NCBI GenBank assembly: GCA_029821875.1
Contig: JALGXW010000012.1
Location: 62,001-126,000 of the forward strand
From: Candidatus Hebobacterum abditum
Lineage (GTDB): Bacteria > Armatimonadota > Hebobacteria > Hebobacterales > Hebobacteraceae
DNA length: 64,000 nt
Direction: 5' to 3'
Part shown: positions 16,838-25,814 of the stretch, in pieces
Layout of the letters: each line of letters starts with the position of its first letter
Position numbering within the stretch: the first letter of the stretch is position 1
Notes under the pieces: generated by a model
The model's input: only the letters and a program-made list of their open reading frames with translations
Told to the model about the DNA's origin: nothing
Database searches by the model: none
Made by a program: the position numbers and the translations under genes

Positions 16838-16860
16838 CGTATCGGCCGTGCGGCTATAAT
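16831..16860 (+). promoter_or_regulatory. Promoter for a leaderless murJ transcript
   Basis: TTGCCA (16831-16836), an 18-bp spacer and a consensus TATAAT (16855-16860). The murJ GTG begins 7 nt after the -10 box, so the expected first transcribed base is at or next to the start codon. There is no room for a ribosome site. Confidence 0.6.
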
Positions 16861-16867
16861 CGCCTGC

Positions 16868-18544
16868 GTGAAACGCCAGACCATCGTCGCCGGCGCCAGC
16901 ATCATGATGGTCGCCGCCCTCCTGAGCCGGTTGCTCGGCTGGGTGCGCGACCGGGCCATCGGCCACTTCTGGGGCACCAGCGCGCATGCGGATGCATACT
17001 GGGCCGCCTTCATGGTGCCGGACCTGCTCTATTACCTGCTGGCCGGGGGCGCGATGGGGGCGGCCTTGATACCGGTCTTCTCCGGCTATGTGAGGCGAGA
17101 GGATGAGCCGGAGAGCTGGCGAGTCGCCAACAGCCTACTGACTCTGTTCGGGCTGTTGGCTGTGAGCGGCGTGGCCCTTGTCGTGGTGTTCGCGCCGCTG
17201 CTGGTGAAGCTGGTGGTGCCCGGCTTTGGGAAGGAGCTAGGGGAGGACCGCTTCGCCGAGTGCGCGGGCTATGTCCGCATCATCGCGCCGATGGTCCTGT
17301 TCACGGTGATGAGCGCCTTCTCCGCGGGTATCCTTCAGGCACACCGCCACTTCACGGCTCCGGCCTTCGCCTGGATAGTCTACAACTTCGGCATCATCGC
17401 GGGCGCGTTCGCCGGTGGGCTGTGGGCGAAGGAGCGCTGGGGAGATGTGGCCGGGCTGAAGGTGCTATCGATGGGCGTGGTGGTCGGCGCAGCCCTGCTG
17501 GTGGCGGTGCAAGTCCCTGCCCTCATGGCGAGAGGGTGGCGGTACCGGCCGAAGCTAGAGCTGGATCACCCGGGCGTGCGGGAGGTCGTGCGGCTGTTCG
17601 TTCCCTACATGGCCGGGCTGGCGTTCACGCAGGTCTGCCTGCTGTGGCTGCCGACCTTCTTCGGCTCCTACTTCGAGGGCGGAGTGAGCAGCCTGCGGTT
17701 CGCGAACCGGCTGATCGTCTTGCCGCTCGGCCTCTTCGGGGTGGCCATCTCGACCGCGGCATTTCCGAGCCTCGCGGCGCGCATCGACGCGGGCGAGCTG
17801 GATGAGTTCCGACGGACCTTCTCGGCGACGCTGCGAGCGGTCTTCGCTCTCTCGGTTCCGTCGGCCGCGGCCCTGGTGGTCCTGGCCGGGCCGATCCTCA
17901 GGCTGCTGTGGCGGAGCGGGGAGTTCAGCGAGACGGCCGTGCAGGCGTGCACTTTCATTCTTCTGTTCTACCCGGCGTCACTGATCGGTCTGTCCGGGCT
18001 GCAGATTGTGAACCGCGCCTTCTACTCGCTGAAGGACAGACTGACGCCGCCGGCAGTGGGCATCGGCTACACCATCGTGATCGTTGTGCTTGCGATAGTG
18101 CTGATGCGGACGCGCCTGCAGTACGCGGCGATTGCTGCTGCCTCATCGGTGGGGTTCACATTGGGGCTGCTCGTATTGTTCGAGATGCTGCGCTGGCGGC
18201 TGGGTGGAGTGGATGGGCGCGCGATTATGCTGTCGTTCCTACGGGTAGTAGTCGCTTCGGCGGCGCTGGCAGCGACGACATTTGGCGTATCGCGCTGGGT
18301 GGGCGAAGTGCTCGGCGTGCCTTGGAGCCAGTTTCCCCTGATCGCTCCCAGCTTGACGCAGGCGGCAGGCCGCGGCCCGTCGGGGTCGTTCTGGCACGTA
18401 GCGGTGCAGGTACTAGCCAGCCTGGTGGCAGGTGGGGTATCATATCTCCTGGCGCTTCGGCTGCTCGGGGCTCCGGAGATTGCGGAAGTCCGCGAGGTGA
18501 TCCGCCGCCGACGATCCACCGGGCAGCCTGCTTCGGCCGAATAG
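16868..18544 (+). CDS. murJ: Lipid II flippase MurJ
   Basis: 558 residues, polytopic (about 14 helices). It has the MurJ/MviN opening in which KRQTIVAGASIMMVAALLSR precedes LLGWVRD and GTSAHADAYWAAFMVPDLL, all typical of the family. It flips lipid II across the inner membrane for peptidoglycan synthesis. GTG start; no Shine-Dalgarno is possible because the -10 box ends 7 nt upstream, so initiation is probably leaderless. It is the first gene of a run continuing with lepA, 9 nt downstream. The C-terminal cytoplasmic tail is short and basic. Confidence 0.95.
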   Translation: MKRQTIVAGASIMMVAALLSRLLGWVRDRAIGHFWGTSAHADAYWAAFMVPDLLYYLLAGGAMGAALIPVFSGYVRREDEPESWRVANSLLTLFGLLAVSGVALVVVFAPLLVKLVVPGFGKELGEDRFAECAGYVRIIAPMVLFTVMSAFSAGILQAHRHFTAPAFAWIVYNFGIIAGAFAGGLWAKERWGDVAGLKVLSMGVVVGAALLVAVQVPALMARGWRYRPKLELDHPGVREVVRLFVPYMAGLAFTQVCLLWLPTFFGSYFEGGVSSLRFANRLIVLPLGLFGVAISTAAFPSLAARIDAGELDEFRRTFSATLRAVFALSVPSAAALVVLAGPILRLLWRSGEFSETAVQACTFILLFYPASLIGLSGLQIVNRAFYSLKDRLTPPAVGIGYTIVIVVLAIVLMRTRLQYAAIAAASSVGFTLGLLVLFEMLRWRLGGVDGRAIMLSFLRVVVASAALAATTFGVSRWVGEVLGVPWSQFPLIAPSLTQAAGRGPSGSFWHVAVQVLASLVAGGVSYLLALRLLGAPEIAEVREVIRRRRSTGQPASAE

Positions 18545-18553
18545 GTGACCTGA

Positions 18554-20362
18554 ATGCCGCTGTCGATCCAGCAACGAACCAGGAACTTCTGCATCATCGC
18601 GCATATCGACCACGGGAAGTCCACCCTCGCCGATCGCATTCTCGAGATGACCCACGCGGTGGGCGAGCGGGAGATGCGCGAGCAGGTCCTCGACCAGATG
18701 GACCTGGAACGCGAGCGTGGCATTACCATCAAGGCGAGCGCGATCCGTCTCACCTACCGAGCGCGCGATGGTGAGGAGTATCTACTCAACCTCATCGACA
18801 CGCCCGGGCACGTTGACTTCACCTATGAAGTCTCCCGGAGCCTTGCTGCCGCGGAGGGGGCGATCCTCGTCATAGACGCGGTCTCCGGGGTCGAGGCCCA
18901 GACCGTCGCAAACGTCCACCTGGCCGTCGATCAGGGCCTCGAGCTAGTCCCAGTCATCAACAAGACCGACCTGCCGAATGCGTCACCGGAGCGGGCGAAG
19001 CAGGAACTCGAGGACATCATCGGGATCTCCGGCGAGGAGGCGGTCCTCGCCAGCGCGAAGCTCGGCGACGGCGTGGACGAAGTGCTCGAGACCGTAGTTC
19101 AACGCATTCCCCCGCCCGGGGGAGACCCGTCCGCGCCGCTCCAGGCTCTCATCTTCGATTCGCACTTCGACCCGCACCGAGGGATCGTCGCCTACGTGCG
19201 CGTGCGAAACGGACGGCTTGCGCCCGGAATGCAGATCGAGATGATGGCCGCCAGGCGCCGCTTCGAGGTGCAGGAGGTGGGCGTCTTCACCTTGGGCCTT
19301 CAGCCGGTCGAGGAACTCTCGGCCGGGGCCGTGGGCTACGTCATCGCGGGGATCAAGGAGATCGGCCAGGCTCCGGTTGGGGAGACGATCACGGATGCCG
19401 CCAGTCCCGCGGCTGAGCCCTTGCCTGGATACCGCCCCGCGACGCCGATGGTGTTCTGCGGCATCTACCCCACTGAGAACACGGACTTCCCGTTGCTCAG
19501 GGCAGCCCTGGAGAAGCTGGGCCTCAATGATGCAGCGCTCACCTATGAGCCCGAGACGTCTGCCGCCCTCGGCACTGGCTTTCGCTGCGGGTTCCTCGGT
19601 CTGCTGCACATGGAGATCTTCCAAGAGCGGCTGGAGCGGGAGTACGACCTGGACCTCGTGCTCACTGCGCCGAGCGTGGTCTACCGCGCTCACACGACCG
19701 ACGGCGAGGTCGCGGAAGTCGACAATCCCGCGAAGCTTCCTGGCGCCGACCGGCTGGAGCACCTGGAGGAGCCTTTTGTCCGGGCGACGATCATGACCCC
19801 GTCGGCCTACGTCGGGCCTTGCATGGAACTGTGCCAGGACCGGCGTGGCGATTACGAGTCGATGGAGCACTCGCACACCGATCGAGTCGTCATCACCTAC
19901 ACGCTGCCGCTGGCCGAGATAATCCTCGACTTCTTCGATCAGTTGAAGTCGCGCACCCGCGGGTATGCCTCTCTCGACTATGAGGTCATCGGCTATCGCC
20001 AATCCGACCTGGCGAAGCTGGACGTCCTGATCAATGGTGATCCAGTGGACGCCTTGTCGGTTATCACACACCGCTCGCGAGCACAGCAGCGCGGCAAGCA
20101 CCTCGTGAAGAGGCTTCGGGCCACGCTCTCCAGGCAGATGTTCGAGATACGGCTCCAGGCCGCGCTCGGATCGCGTATCATTGCGGCAGAGCGCATCGCG
20201 CCGCTGCGGAAGAACGTCACCGCCAAGTGCTATGGTGGCGACGTGACGCGCAAGCGGAAGCTGCTGGAAAGGCAGAAGGCCGGCAAGAAGCGGATGCGGC
20301 AGATCGGAAACGTGGATGTCCCGCAAGAAGCCTTCCTCACCGTGCTCAAGATCGCCGACTGA
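18554..20362 (+). CDS. lepA: Elongation factor 4 (LepA)
   Basis: 602 residues, full family length. GTPase motifs: G1 HIDHGKST, G2 in [11 protein letters not shown]3 DTPGH, G4 NKTDLP. The LepA-specific C-terminal domain ends with the family sequence [17 protein letters not shown]. LepA acts on the ribosome (back-translocation or biogenesis). The ATG has AGGTGA 5 nt upstream and is 9 nt after murJ. Its last 47 nt overlap the start of hemW. Confidence 0.97.
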   Translation: MPLSIQQRTRNFCIIAHIDHGKSTLADRILEMTHAVGEREMREQVLDQMDLERERGITIKASAIRLTYRARDGEEYLLNLIDTPGHVDFTYEVSRSLAAAEGAILVIDAVSGVEAQTVANVHLAVDQGLELVPVINKTDLPNASPERAKQELEDIIGISGEEAVLASAKLGDGVDEVLETVVQRIPPPGGDPSAPLQALIFDSHFDPHRGIVAYVRVRNGRLAPGMQIEMMAARRRFEVQEVGVFTLGLQPVEELSAGAVGYVIAGIKEIGQAPVGETITDAASPAAEPLPGYRPATPMVFCGIYPTENTDFPLLRAALEKLGLNDAALTYEPETSAALGTGFRCGFLGLLHMEIFQERLEREYDLDLVLTAPSVVYRAHTTDGEVAEVDNPAKLPGADRLEHLEEPFVRATIMTPSAYVGPCMELCQDRRGDYESMEHSHTDRVVITYTLPLAEIILDFFDQLKSRTRGYASLDYEVIGYRQSDLAKLDVLINGDPVDALSVITHRSRAQQRGKHLVKRLRATLSRQMFEIRLQAALGSRIIAAERIAPLRKNVTAKCYGGDVTRKRKLLERQKAGKKRMRQIGNVDVPQEAFLTVLKIAD

Positions 20363-21518
20363 AGGCGGCGCGCTCGGCCTCTACGTCCATATCCCCTTCT
20401 GCGCCAGCAAGTGTGCCTACTGCGACTTCGCCTCGGTCCCGCTCGACGACGCCGGGGGAATGTCGGCCGCCCGTCGCTATCTCGAGGCCCTCTTCATCGA
20501 GATAGACCGCCGCGCCGTGTCGGCCGAGTTCCACGGCGCTCCGGCTCGCACGGTCTATCTTGGCGGCGGCACTCCCACCATCTTGCCGCGGGATTGGATT
20601 GCCGAGCTCCTGACCCGCCTCCGCCACCGCTTCCCCTTCGAAGCAGACGCCGAGATCAGCATTGAGGCCAACCCTGGCACCGTAGATGAAGAAACGGTAG
20701 CGACGTTGCTCGCCGCGGGGATCAACCGCTTCAGCTTGGGTGTCCAGTCCTTCTCCGATGACGTGCTCCACACGCTCGGCCGCGTCCATTCGGCAAGTGA
20801 GGCGCGAGAAGCCATCTCGGCGGCCCGGACTGCCCGCTGCACGAACCTGAACCTCGATCTCATGTTTGGAATCCCCGAGCAGTCCATGGAGGAGTGGCAA
20901 GATACGCTGGCGCAGGCCGCGGACGCCCAGCCCGAGCATGTCTCCCTCTACGCCCTCTCCGTCGAACCCGGAACACCTCTGGCGTGCGGCATCTCCGCGG
21001 GCGATCTGCCGCCTCCCGACGATGATCTGGCCGCGGGCATGTACGAAACAGCACATGACATGCTCACACATGCCGGCTTCGAGCACTACGAGATCTCAAA
21101 CTTCGCCCGCGAGGGTAGCCAGTGCCGCCACAATAGGATATACTGGGCTGACGAGGAGTATCTGGGCCTGGGGGCCTCTTCTCACTCGTTCCGCAACGGG
21201 GTTCGCTGGAACAATTGCGCCGATGCCGAAGTCTATACTGAGTGGATCGGCAGGGGCCGGCTTCCGGTGGCTCGGGCGGAGACGCTTTCCGCCTCGGAGA
21301 GGGTAGGAGAGATGTTGATCCTGGGCCTCCGCCGTGCCGAGGGCGTGACCAGCGCCGAGATCGCCGCACGGTGTGGGAGCTCCCCGGAGGAGCTGTTCGG
21401 TGAGGAGATCGCGCAGCTTCGCCAGGAAGGGATGCTGCTTGCAGAAGACGGGGCCTTGCGAGTGCCTCGCGAGAAGTGGTTGGTGTCGAACGAGGTGCTG
21501 CTGCGGTTTGTAGGATAA
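20316..21518 (+). CDS. hemW: Heme chaperone HemW (CPO3-like radical SAM)
   Basis: 400 residues. C29-x3-C33-x2-C36 ([10 protein letters not shown]) after LGLYVHIPF is the HemW form of the radical SAM motif; GGGTPTILP and the C-terminal HemN_C domain (about 310-400) follow. HemW binds heme and delivers it to respiratory proteins; it lacks the extra N-terminal cysteine arrangement expected of true coproporphyrinogen dehydrogenase HemN. No other in-frame start exists between the ATG at 20316 and the conserved region, so a 47-nt overlap with lepA is forced unless the start lies still further upstream. Confidence 0.9.
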   Translation: MSRKKPSSPCSRSPTEGGALGLYVHIPFCASKCAYCDFASVPLDDAGGMSAARRYLEALFIEIDRRAVSAEFHGAPARTVYLGGGTPTILPRDWIAELLTRLRHRFPFEADAEISIEANPGTVDEETVATLLAAGINRFSLGVQSFSDDVLHTLGRVHSASEAREAISAARTARCTNLNLDLMFGIPEQSMEEWQDTLAQAADAQPEHVSLYALSVEPGTPLACGISAGDLPPPDDDLAAGMYETAHDMLTHAGFEHYEISNFAREGSQCRHNRIYWADEEYLGLGASSHSFRNGVRWNNCADAEVYTEWIGRGRLPVARAETLSASERVGEMLILGLRRAEGVTSAEIAARCGSSPEELFGEEIAQLRQEGMLLAEDGALRVPREKWLVSNEVLLRFVG

Positions 21519-21536
21519 CCGGGAAGGTGTGGAAAG

Positions 21537-22880
21537 ATGGCACGCATAGCGGCTGCTTGTGCAGGTGTTCTGGTCGTTTCGATCGCCCTCGTCGCAGGAC
21601 TGGGGAACGCCCAACTCACGCGCTTGGTTGGGCCCGATCAAGAGGCCATCCTCTACGACGGCGATCTCCAGCTGGACTCGGGTGGGATCGATGTCCTGTC
21701 CTGGGGCAGCGGCCGTGCGGAGGCGGTCTACGATGAGACATACGTGGGGCCCCAAGTGTTGAAGGTGACCTCACAGGGACTCTACCAAGGCATCGTCCTC
21801 CAGCTAGGCCGCCCGGCAACGCTTGAGGAGCTTGCTTCCTCTGGCAACGCCTACCTCGATGTTCGAGTGCTCCCCGGTCAGCCATCCCTCGAGTACCGCA
21901 GACAGCAGGCAGAGATGCTGCGCCAGCAGGCGCGCGCTGGAATGGGTATGCGCGGCGGCCGCGGTGGCGGCGGCATGCGCGGAGGTGGCGGCGGCCGCGG
22001 TGGTGGCATGCGTGGCGGTGGCGGCGGCATGCGCGGCGGAGGTGGCGGCATGCGCGGTGGCGGCGGGATGCGCGGCGGCGGCATGCGCGGTGGCGGCGGG
22101 ATGCGCGGCGGCGGCATGCGTGGCGGTGGTGGTGGCATGCGTGGTGGTGGTGGTGGCATGCGCGGTGGCGGCGGGATGCGCGGCGGCGGTATGCGCGGTG
22201 GTGGTGGCATGCGCGGTGGCGGCATGCGCGGTGGTGGTGGCATGCGCGGTGGTGGCATGCGCGGCGGTGGCGGCATGCGCGGCGGCCGTGGCGGCATGAC
22301 AGCGGGCCGTGCGCCGGGCTCCGCGGCCGCGCCAACGGACGCCAAAGTCTTCACGGCTCGCAACCTGCGGCTGGTCCTGTTCACAGACGAAGGCATGATG
22401 GAGGCAAGCTCGGCGCCGATTACTGAAGCCTTCAAGGATGAGCGAGGGTGGGTGCCCGTTACTGTGTCACTGTCCGACATGACTGGCGCGGAGGGCGCTG
22501 CCGAGGTCCGGGCAATTGGTGTCTTCACTGACGAATCAGATGTGTTCTACCTCGGTCGCGTGAGCCTGCTGGCCGACAGCAAGCCGATTGAGGTCACGAT
22601 CACGGCCGAGCCGCTCTTCGCGCGTCCAGATGAGCTGATCACTTTCTCAGCCTCGCTGAGAGGCGGGCCGGTCAGTCCGGATATCTCGTGGGACTTCGAC
22701 AGCCAAGGCGGCATCGAGCGGCAGGCTCTGGGGCGCGAAGTGCAGTTCCTGTACAAGGAGCCTGGCGACTACGTAGCTACCTGTACTGTGACGGACAAGT
22801 CGGGCATGCGTGAGCCGGCCACGGCGACGATTGGAATCCGGGTGGAAGGGTCGCCTGAGCCTGTAGAGTATGCCTGGTAG
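21537..22880 (+). CDS. Secreted MRGG-repeat protein with PKD-like domain
   Basis: 447 residues. A signal peptide covers about 1-25 (ending GLGNAQ). A beta-rich region covers about 30-130. Residues about 138-253 are a low-complexity array of M-R-G-G-G units of 5 or 6 residues. After a short linker come a second beta-rich region (about 265-350) and a PKD/Ig-like domain (about 355-435) with ISWDFDSQGG and YVATCTVTDKSG. The arginine-glycine array resembles RGG nucleic-acid or polyanion-binding tracts, but the protein is exported, so an envelope or matrix role is more likely. It begins 18 nt after hemW and overlaps pyrK by 11 nt. No family is recognised. Confidence 0.75.
   Translation: MARIAAACAGVLVVSIALVAGLGNAQLTRLVGPDQEAILYDGDLQLDSGGIDVLSWGSGRAEAVYDETYVGPQVLKVTSQGLYQGIVLQLGRPATLEELASSGNAYLDVRVLPGQPSLEYRRQQAEMLRQQARAGMGMRGGRGGGGMRGGGGGRGGGMRGGGGGMRGGGGGMRGGGGMRGGGMRGGGGMRGGGMRGGGGGMRGGGGGMRGGGGMRGGGMRGGGGMRGGGMRGGGGMRGGGMRGGGGMRGGRGGMTAGRAPGSAAAPTDAKVFTARNLRLVLFTDEGMMEASSAPITEAFKDERGWVPVTVSLSDMTGAEGAAEVRAIGVFTDESDVFYLGRVSLLADSKPIEVTITAEPLFARPDELITFSASLRGGPVSPDISWDFDSQGGIERQALGREVQFLYKEPGDYVATCTVTDKSGMREPATATIGIRVEGSPEPVEYAW
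21948..22295 (+). repeat. MRGG(G)n coding minisatellite
   Basis: About 348 bp of imperfect 12-, 15- and 18-bp units of the type ATGCGCGGCGGTGGC. Unit lengths are all multiples of three, so the frame holds. All six frames are nearly stop-free here, giving spurious Pro/Met/Arg and Ala/Cys/Val frames. Confidence 0.95.
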
Positions 22881-23748
22881 CCAGGGGCGGAAGCCCGGAG
22901 GCGGCACGGACGCGCGCCGTGCGTCTGCGGAGGTTCTCGGAAGCGAGCGCCTTCCGGGCGATCATCAGCGGCTTCTGCTCAAGGCGCCGCAGGTGGCGCG
23001 CCAGGCTGCCCCTGGGCAGTTCGTCCATATATGGTGCCATCCACCCGATGAGATCGGCCGGCCGCCCGGCAGTGCTCTCCTGCGCCGGCCCTACAGCATC
23101 TCGCGCTTGCGACCGCCCGATGGCGTCGAGATCTTGCTGCGCGTGCGCGGCATCGGCGGCAGGATTCTTTCCCAAATACCGAAGGGCCGACTGCTTGACG
23201 TGATCGGTCCTCTGGGCAATGGCTTTCGGATACGGCAGTCGATGCGTACGGCCGTCATCGTCGCCGGCGGAATCGGCCTTGCCCCGGTGCCCTTCATGAT
23301 CCAGGCGTTGAGCTCGCGGTTAGCGCGGGTCGTTCTGCTGGCCGGCGCGGCCTCCGATGGGAAGCTGCCCTATCGAGTGGAAAGAGAGCCGGACAAGCCG
23401 GCAAGTCTGCCGGTCCTCGCCTCCCTTGGGGCAGAGGTGGAGTTCGTGAGTGAGACGGTAGAGGGGACGCTCGTGAGTGATCTCCTCGAGCAGCGCCTGG
23501 ACGCTCTTGACCCCGACAGCGATGAGGTGATGGCGATTGGGCCGCGGGCGATGTTGAAGAGGCTGGCCGCGATCACGGAAGGGCGGTTCAGCCTCCAGGT
23601 CTCGTTGGAGGAGCGGATGGCCTGCGGCCTCGGCGCCTGTCGGTCCTGTGTCGTCCCCGCTGCCAATGGCGCAGGCTACAAGACGGTATGCCGCGATGGC
23701 CCCGTGTTCTACGCGCACGAAGTCGACTGGGAGCGCCTGCAGCCATGA
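22870..23748 (+). CDS. pyrK: Dihydroorotate dehydrogenase electron-transfer subunit
   Basis: 292 residues. A ferredoxin-reductase-like FAD domain has RRPYSIS, followed by an NAD domain with VAGGIGLAPVPFM. The [2Fe-2S] cluster is bound by C252, C257, C260 and C274 (ACGLGACRSC then KTVC). PyrK passes electrons from PyrD-bound FMN to NAD. The ATG overlaps the end of the MRGG-repeat gene by 11 nt. Its stop overlaps the pyrD start as ATGA. Confidence 0.95.
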   Translation: MPGSQGRKPGGGTDARRASAEVLGSERLPGDHQRLLLKAPQVARQAAPGQFVHIWCHPPDEIGRPPGSALLRRPYSISRLRPPDGVEILLRVRGIGGRILSQIPKGRLLDVIGPLGNGFRIRQSMRTAVIVAGGIGLAPVPFMIQALSSRLARVVLLAGAASDGKLPYRVEREPDKPASLPVLASLGAEVEFVSETVEGTLVSDLLEQRLDALDPDSDEVMAIGPRAMLKRLAAITEGRFSLQVSLEERMACGLGACRSCVVPAANGAGYKTVCRDGPVFYAHEVDWERLQP

Positions 23749-24677
23749 GCGGCCCCGACCTGTCGGTGAAGATCGGGGCAATGGCCATGAACAACCCGGT
23801 CATGGTCGCGTCGGGCATCTTCGGCTATGGCGACGAGTTCCGTGGCCTGGCCGACTACGGCGAACTAGGCGCGCTCGTGCTAAAGACCATTACGAGGGAA
23901 CCCCGCCTCGGCAACCCGCCGGCCTGCCGCACGGCAGAGACGCCCGCCGGCATAGTGAACGCTATCGGCCTCGAGAACGTTGGTCTGGATGCATTCTTGG
24001 CAGAGAAGCTCCCGGCCGCGATGGAGTACGAGACGAACATCGTCGCGAGCATCGCCGGCGAGACGCCGGAGGAGTTCGCTGACTGCGCCCGCGCGCTGGA
24101 TCAGACCGAAGTCGCGGCCATCGAGCTCAACATCTCCTGCCCGAACGTGAAGAAGGGAGGGATGGCCTTCGGTGTCGACCCTGAGGCGAGCGCCGAAGTC
24201 GTGGCCGCCGTCCGGGCCGCCGCCGCCAAGCCGATCGTGGCCAAGCTTACGCCGAATGTGACCGACATCTCCTCCGTCGCGGTCGCCTGTGAGACGGCAG
24301 GAGCCGACGGTGTCTCCCTGACGAACACCTTCTCCGCGATGGTGGTAGACGTCGAGCGGCGCTGTCCGCTGCTCGCCGCGGGCATGGGAGGCCTCTCCGG
24401 GCCCGCTATCCGGCCTGCGGCCGTGTACCGCGTCTATCAGGTTGCCCAAGCGGTGGCGATCCCTGTCGTCGGCATGGGGGGCATCTGGAACGCGAACGAC
24501 GCGCTCGAATTCATCCTCGCGGGGGCATCTGCCGTGGCCGTCGGGACAGTACTCTATGCCGACCCCGCGGCCGGGAACCGCGTGCTCGCCGGCATTAGGG
24601 AGTACCTCGACAGGCACGGCTTAGCGAAGGTGTCCGAGCTGGTCGGGTCGGTTTCGATCCCGCACACATCTGGCTGA
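23745..24677 (+). CDS. pyrD: Dihydroorotate dehydrogenase, class 1B catalytic subunit
   Basis: 310 residues. Class 1 motifs: NPVMVASGIFGYG at the N-terminus, LKTITREPRLGNPP, the ELNISCPNVKKGG loop and the FMN phosphate segment VGMGGIWNANDALEF. Pairing with pyrK indicates the NAD-dependent 1B heterotetramer of de novo pyrimidine synthesis. The start ATG overlaps the pyrK stop by 4 nt (ATGA). The URO-D-fold gene begins 12 nt downstream. Confidence 0.96.
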   Translation: MSGPDLSVKIGAMAMNNPVMVASGIFGYGDEFRGLADYGELGALVLKTITREPRLGNPPACRTAETPAGIVNAIGLENVGLDAFLAEKLPAAMEYETNIVASIAGETPEEFADCARALDQTEVAAIELNISCPNVKKGGMAFGVDPEASAEVVAAVRAAAAKPIVAKLTPNVTDISSVAVACETAGADGVSLTNTFSAMVVDVERRCPLLAAGMGGLSGPAIRPAAVYRVYQVAQAVAIPVVGMGGIWNANDALEFILAGASAVAVGTVLYADPAAGNRVLAGIREYLDRHGLAKVSELVGSVSIPHTSG

Positions 24678-24689
24678 GAGCCTGCCCGC

Positions 24690-25721
24690 ATGATGACCAA
24701 GCGCGACGTAGTCAAATCCGTCCTCGACGGACAGCGGCCCCCCTATGTGCCATGGCAGTTCGGCTTCACTGTGCCCGCGCTGGCGAGGCTCACGGAGCAC
24801 CTCGGCGAGGCCGAGCTGCAGGATGTGCTCGGCAACCACATCGTCATGCTCGGCGATGAGGTCGGATTCTTCGAGGATATCGGCAACAGCCGAGTCCGGG
24901 ACGGGTTTGGGGTCGTCTGGGATCGGAGCATAGACAAGGACATCGGCAATGTCGAGGGGTGTGTGCTCCCGGAGCCGACGCTGGAGGGGTACGCGTTTCC
25001 GGATCCTGTGGCGCCCCGCTTCTTCGAGAACATCGAGCCGCTGATCGATCGTTACCCGGAACGCTTCCGAGTGTACGCAGTAGGGTTCTCTCTCTATGAG
25101 CGCGCCTGGACGCTGCGCGGGATGGAGAACCTGATGATGGACTTCATCGAGCATCCCGCGTTCGTCCACAAGCTCCTCCATGCCATTTCCGAGTGGAACA
25201 TCGCGCAAGTCGAAGAGGCCCTCGATTACGACATCGACTGCGTTTACTTCGGAGACGACTGGGGCCAGCAGAGCGGTCTGCAGATGGGGCCCCGGATCTG
25301 GCACGAGTTCATCCGGCCCGCGATCGAGCCGATGTACCGCGTCGTCCGCGAAGCGGGGAAGTACGTGATGATCCATTCGTGCGGCGACGTCGACGAGCTG
25401 TTTGACGATCTCATCGAGATCGGACTGAACTGCTTCAACCCGTTCCAGCCGGAGGTGATGGATGTGGACGAGCTGCTCCAGCGCTATGGGGGGCGGCTGG
25501 CGTTCTTCGGCGGGCTCTCCACACAGAAGACCCTCCCGTACGGCTCGCCGGACGACGTCCGCCGCGAGACAGAGCGCCTGTTGGCCCTGGGGGCGGGCGG
25601 AGGCTACATACTGTCGCCCGCACACGCCGTCCCGGGCGACGTGCCGCTGGAGAATATGTTGGCCTTCATCCGGGCGGCCAAAGAGCAAGGGGGATATGTG
25701 CAGGGCGCTGGGGGGCGCTAG
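24690..25721 (+). CDS. Uroporphyrinogen decarboxylase-fold methyltransferase-like protein
   Basis: 343 residues. H229-S-C231-G in MIHSCGDVDELF matches the H-x-C zinc motif of MtaA/MtbA/CmuA corrinoid methyltransferases. FFGGLSTQKTLPYGSPDDVR and ILSPAHAVPGDVPLENM are typical of the large uncharacterised URO-D group of saccharolytic bacteria. It is cytoplasmic, with a likely role in a methyl or one-carbon transfer, substrate unknown. The first of two adjacent ATGs is given; the second (24693) is equally possible. It is the last gene of the murJ-pyrD run. Confidence 0.8.
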   Translation: MMTKRDVVKSVLDGQRPPYVPWQFGFTVPALARLTEHLGEAELQDVLGNHIVMLGDEVGFFEDIGNSRVRDGFGVVWDRSIDKDIGNVEGCVLPEPTLEGYAFPDPVAPRFFENIEPLIDRYPERFRVYAVGFSLYERAWTLRGMENLMMDFIEHPAFVHKLLHAISEWNIAQVEEALDYDIDCVYFGDDWGQQSGLQMGPRIWHEFIRPAIEPMYRVVREAGKYVMIHSCGDVDELFDDLIEIGLNCFNPFQPEVMDVDELLQRYGGRLAFFGGLSTQKTLPYGSPDDVRRETERLLALGAGGGYILSPAHAVPGDVPLENMLAFIRAAKEQGGYVQGAGGR

Positions 25722-25814
25722 GCTAGGGGAGGTGCACGAACGGCGCGCTCCTCGTCGGCCCCGGGCTGCGCGCCTCTACGTTCGCTCTGAGAGTGAGGGC
25801 CCCTCGTGTGTCTC

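Noticed and set aside
18983-20326. 447-codon minus-strand open frame opposite lepA
   Set aside because: Shadow of lepA; no domain, no ribosome site.
21823-22528. Pro/Met/Arg and Ala/Cys/Val open frames in the repeat region
   Set aside because: Products of the GC-rich minisatellite read in other frames; the MRGG frame has the signal peptide and PKD-like domain.
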